A DNA stretch of 64,000 nucleotides from Peribacillus frigoritolerans. Lineage in GTDB: Bacteria > Bacillota > Bacilli > Bacillales > DSM-1321. The stretch spans positions 46,473 to 110,472 of the forward strand of contig NZ_JAUUTW010000019.1 of NCBI RefSeq assembly GCF_030676415.1, written 5' to 3'. Positions 61,820 through 64,000 of the stretch are shown here, piece by piece. Both the position numbers and the translations under genes were made by a program. The notes beneath the pieces were generated by a model that saw only the letters and a list, made by a program, of their open reading frames with translations, ran no database searches and had not been told where the DNA came from. Each line of letters begins with the position of its first letter. The stretch's first letter is position 1.

Positions 61820-63649
61820 TTGATGTTATCCTCAATAAAGAGGTTTTTGATTGGAAGACCTTTAAAGTCAAATGCACTTGGTGAACAAAAGCTTAACAAA
61901 ACAAAGGCTTTGGCGATATTATCTTCTGATGCTTTGTCTTCGGTTGCATATGGGCCGGAGCAAATATTGATCGTCCTGATCACGGTCGGTGCCGCAGCAT
62001 TTTGGTATTCCATCCCTATCGCGATCGGAGTATTGATCCTGTTAACGGCTTTGATTTTGTCCTATAGACAAATCATTTTCGCTTATCCCCATGGCGGGGG
62101 GGCCTATGTGGTTTCAAAAAACAATTTAGGAGTCAATCCAGGGTTGATAGCTGGAGGATCCTTATTGGTCGATTATATATTAACTGTGGCTGTAAGTGTT
62201 TCTGCAGGTACGGATGCCATCACGTCCGCTTTTCCCGGCCTGCATTCATATAATGTCATCATAGCCATCATTTTCGTCATTCTACTTACAATCCTGAACC
62301 TTCGGGGGGTTACGGAGTCGGCCTCTGTTTTGGCCTATCCGGTTTACCTATTCGTTTTAGCCTTGTTCATCTTGATTGGTGTTGGAATTTACAAGATTTT
62401 GACGGGTGGGGTTTCACCGGAATTGCACACGTCAATCGGGACTCCGGTAGCGGGTATCAGTCTATTTATCCTGCTAAGGGCATTTGCATCAGGAAGCTCT
62501 GCATTGACAGGAGTCGAAGCAATTTCCAATGCAATCCCGAACTTTAAAGATCCAGCACCGAATAATGCTGCGAAAACATTAATAGCGATGGGTTCCTTAC
62601 TAGCTGTATTATTTTCGGGAATCGTATTCTTAGCCTATTATTTAAGCATTGTTCCCAGCGCAGAGGTAACGGTCGTTTCCCAGATTGCCGAAGAGATCTT
62701 TGGACGGAATTTCATGTATTTCTTCATTCAAGGTACGACTGCATTGATCTTGATCCTTGCTGCCAACACTGGCTATTCTGCTTTCCCTCTGCTTGCGGTT
62801 AATCTTGCAAAAGATAAATTCATACCAAGGGCGTTTACGATTAGAGGAGACCGATTAGGGTATTCCAATGGAATTATCATACTGGGACTTGCATCGATCA
62901 TCTTAATAATCGCATTTGAAGGACATACAGAAAATCTTATTCCGCTTTATGCGGTAGGGGTATTCATTCCATTTACGTTGTCCCAGACCGGGATGATCGT
63001 TAAATGGATTCGCGAAAAGCCAAAAGGCTGGATGATGAAATTAACCATTAATTCAATTGGTGCCATAATTAGCTTTATCGTCACGATGATATTCTTTTTA
63101 ACGAAATTTACCCAGGTTTGGCCTGTATTGATTTTTTTACCTATCATCATATTAATTTTCCATCGAATTAAAAAGCATTATGATGCAGTTGGTGACCAAC
63201 TTAGGATTACAACTTGTGAGCCAATCTTACCAATAGAAGGGAATATCATCATTGTACCTGTGGCTGGTATCACTCACGTAGTTGAGAATTCCTTGAATTA
63301 TGCTAAATCTCTTTCAGCACATCAGGTCATTGCCGTTTATGTTGCTTTTGAAAGAGAAGATGAAAAAAAATTCGAAGAAAAATGGAAAAAATGGCAGCCG
63401 GATGTCAGACTCGTTACATTGAATTCTTATTACAGAAGTATCATTCAGCCACTAACTAAATTTGTCGATACAGTAGAACATAAGGCTAGTGAATCCAATT
63501 ATAAAGTTACGGTGATCATCCCCCAATTCATTCCGAAGAAGGGCTGGCACAATATACTTCATAACCAATCAAGTTTACTGATTCGCGCCTACTTGCTTTA
63601 TAGAAGAAATGTGGTTATTACGACAGTACCCTATCATTTGAAGAAGTAG
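61820..63649 (+). CDS. kimA: Potassium importer KimA
   Basis: 609 residues. It has 12 APC-fold helices (about 30-460) beginning KRFLIGRPLKSNALGEQKLN, with SSDALSSVAYGPEQILIVLI and YPHGGGAYVVSKNN, then a cytoplasmic C-terminal domain (about 465-609). This matches B. subtilis KimA (YdaO) along its whole length. KimA is a high-affinity K+/H+ symporter inhibited by c-di-AMP, which also controls it through the riboswitch upstream. Monocistronic with a terminator at 63668. Confidence 0.96.
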   Translation: MMLSSIKRFLIGRPLKSNALGEQKLNKTKALAILSSDALSSVAYGPEQILIVLITVGAAAFWYSIPIAIGVLILLTALILSYRQIIFAYPHGGGAYVVSKNNLGVNPGLIAGGSLLVDYILTVAVSVSAGTDAITSAFPGLHSYNVIIAIIFVILLTILNLRGVTESASVLAYPVYLFVLALFILIGVGIYKILTGGVSPELHTSIGTPVAGISLFILLRAFASGSSALTGVEAISNAIPNFKDPAPNNAAKTLIAMGSLLAVLFSGIVFLAYYLSIVPSAEVTVVSQIAEEIFGRNFMYFFIQGTTALILILAANTGYSAFPLLAVNLAKDKFIPRAFTIRGDRLGYSNGIIILGLASIILIIAFEGHTENLIPLYAVGVFIPFTLSQTGMIVKWIREKPKGWMMKLTINSIGAIISFIVTMIFFLTKFTQVWPVLIFLPIIILIFHRIKKHYDAVGDQLRITTCEPILPIEGNIIIVPVAGITHVVENSLNYAKSLSAHQVIAVYVAFEREDEKKFEEKWKKWQPDVRLVTLNSYYRSIIQPLTKFVDTVEHKASESNYKVTVIIPQFIPKKGWHNILHNQSSLLIRAYLLYRRNVVITTVPYHLKK

Positions 63650-63667
63650 TTCCATAACTATAACTGG

Positions 63668-63697
63668 AAGCAAACCTACATAAGGTTTGCTTTTTTT
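63668..63697 (+). terminator. Terminator of kimA
   Basis: AGCAAACCT-ACATA-AGGTTTGCT followed by a T run. Confidence 0.88.
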
Positions 63698-63750
63698 ATA
63701 ATCTAATAAAAAAAGACATCAGTACAGCTGTCTTTTCAGTTTGTAGACAA

Positions 63751-63787
63751 AAGGGGTTCGGAATTAAAAAATTCTGAACCCCTTTTG
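63751..63787. terminator. Hairpin near the IS end
   Basis: AAAAGGGGTTCGGAATT pairs with AATTCTGAACCCCTTTT (one G-U), between kimA and the transposase fragment. It probably belongs to the insertion sequence or ends its transcript. Confidence 0.7.
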
Positions 63788-63847
63788 AAATTCCCTTTGA
63801 ATTTTCGCCTAAAGTTAAGAGATTTGGGGCTCTACGAGCCCACTATG

Positions 63848-64000
63848 TTAGGCCATTTTTGGACCTCGCCATCTCCAATTGGCCATCTTCTTTAAATTAA
63901 TGGCAGCGAAAGTAAGCATCGCCTGCATCGACAATTTTTTAAGTCCCCTTAAAGTAGTCCAACGCATACCATGCTTTTCTTTTGCATCTGCGAATACACG
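63848..64000 (-). mobile_element. IS1182-family transposase, C-terminal end (cut by window edge)
   Basis: Minus strand reads RVFADAKEKHGMRWTTLRGL, then KKLSMQAMLTFAAINLKKMA and WRWRGPKMA, stop at 63848-63850. This is the conserved C-terminal region of IS1182-type DDE transposases (ADAKEKHGMR-x-x-x-x-RGL). The rest of the gene lies beyond the window. Confidence 0.88.

Overview
The window looks like a chromosomal segment of a mesophilic, spore-forming Bacillaceae species, probably close to Peribacillus/Bacillus simplex. The genus is inferred from gene content, not from a marker. Supporting genes include PrkA with YhbH (sporulation), QueG-YhbB-TrmL, GlnK-GlnL-GlsA, YkoS-YkoT, KimA and an Fhu-type siderophore importer with a Fur box. 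Intrinsic terminators are abundant, Shine-Dalgarno sites are strong and TTG/GTG starts are frequent.

The window has two parts. Bases 1 to about 19,750 are an accessory, AT-rich and partly decayed region. Mostly single-gene units (TetR-SDR, NIPSNAP, amj, an IS150-type insertion sequence, a metQ remnant locus, small lipoproteins and membrane proteins, SRPBCC proteins, a second fabF with an MmyB-type regulator, MFS-SnoaL-TetR) are separated by structured hairpin repeats that all lie in the same orientation. The repeats are modular. One module is a palindrome with an ACGGGTGC or AAGGGGCAGG loop, one is a terminator-like stem followed by T residues, one is a longer conserved block of about 220 bp, and one is a TTTTGA...TCAAAA hairpin. 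Several stems show compensatory changes between copies. I found no repeat of this kind after about 19.75 kb. Broken genes cluster here (metI, a MetY/MetB-like gene, DUF4279, a DUF6366-like gene, an ArsR-like piece, a membrane protein fragment, IS orfB).

Bases 19.8-25 kb are a transition zone with a methyltransferase, a deleted Na+/solute symporter, about 1.7 kb of decayed DNA and a secreted hydrolase. From 25 kb onward the layout is ordinary Bacillus core chromosome: Mg2+ riboswitch-mgtE, yfmJ-like oxidoreductase, tRNA-Gly, queG-yhbB-trmL-nitroreductase, fhuC-D-B-G, glnKL divergent from glsA and a YbeC-like permease, prkA and yhbH, an MFS/GntR pair, an amino-acid permease, a cytochrome P450, galU, ykoS-ykoT-gtrA, and a c-di-AMP riboswitch with kimA. 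The right edge cuts an IS1182-type transposase.

Three riboswitches can be read directly: SAM (S-box, minus strand, 7190-7353), Mg2+ (M-box, 25335-25497) and c-di-AMP (ydaO type, 61549-61668). The S-box now sits directly on a truncated metI in front of metQ, so its original transporter operon has been deleted internally. The most unusual feature of the window is the one-orientation hairpin-repeat array of the first 20 kb.
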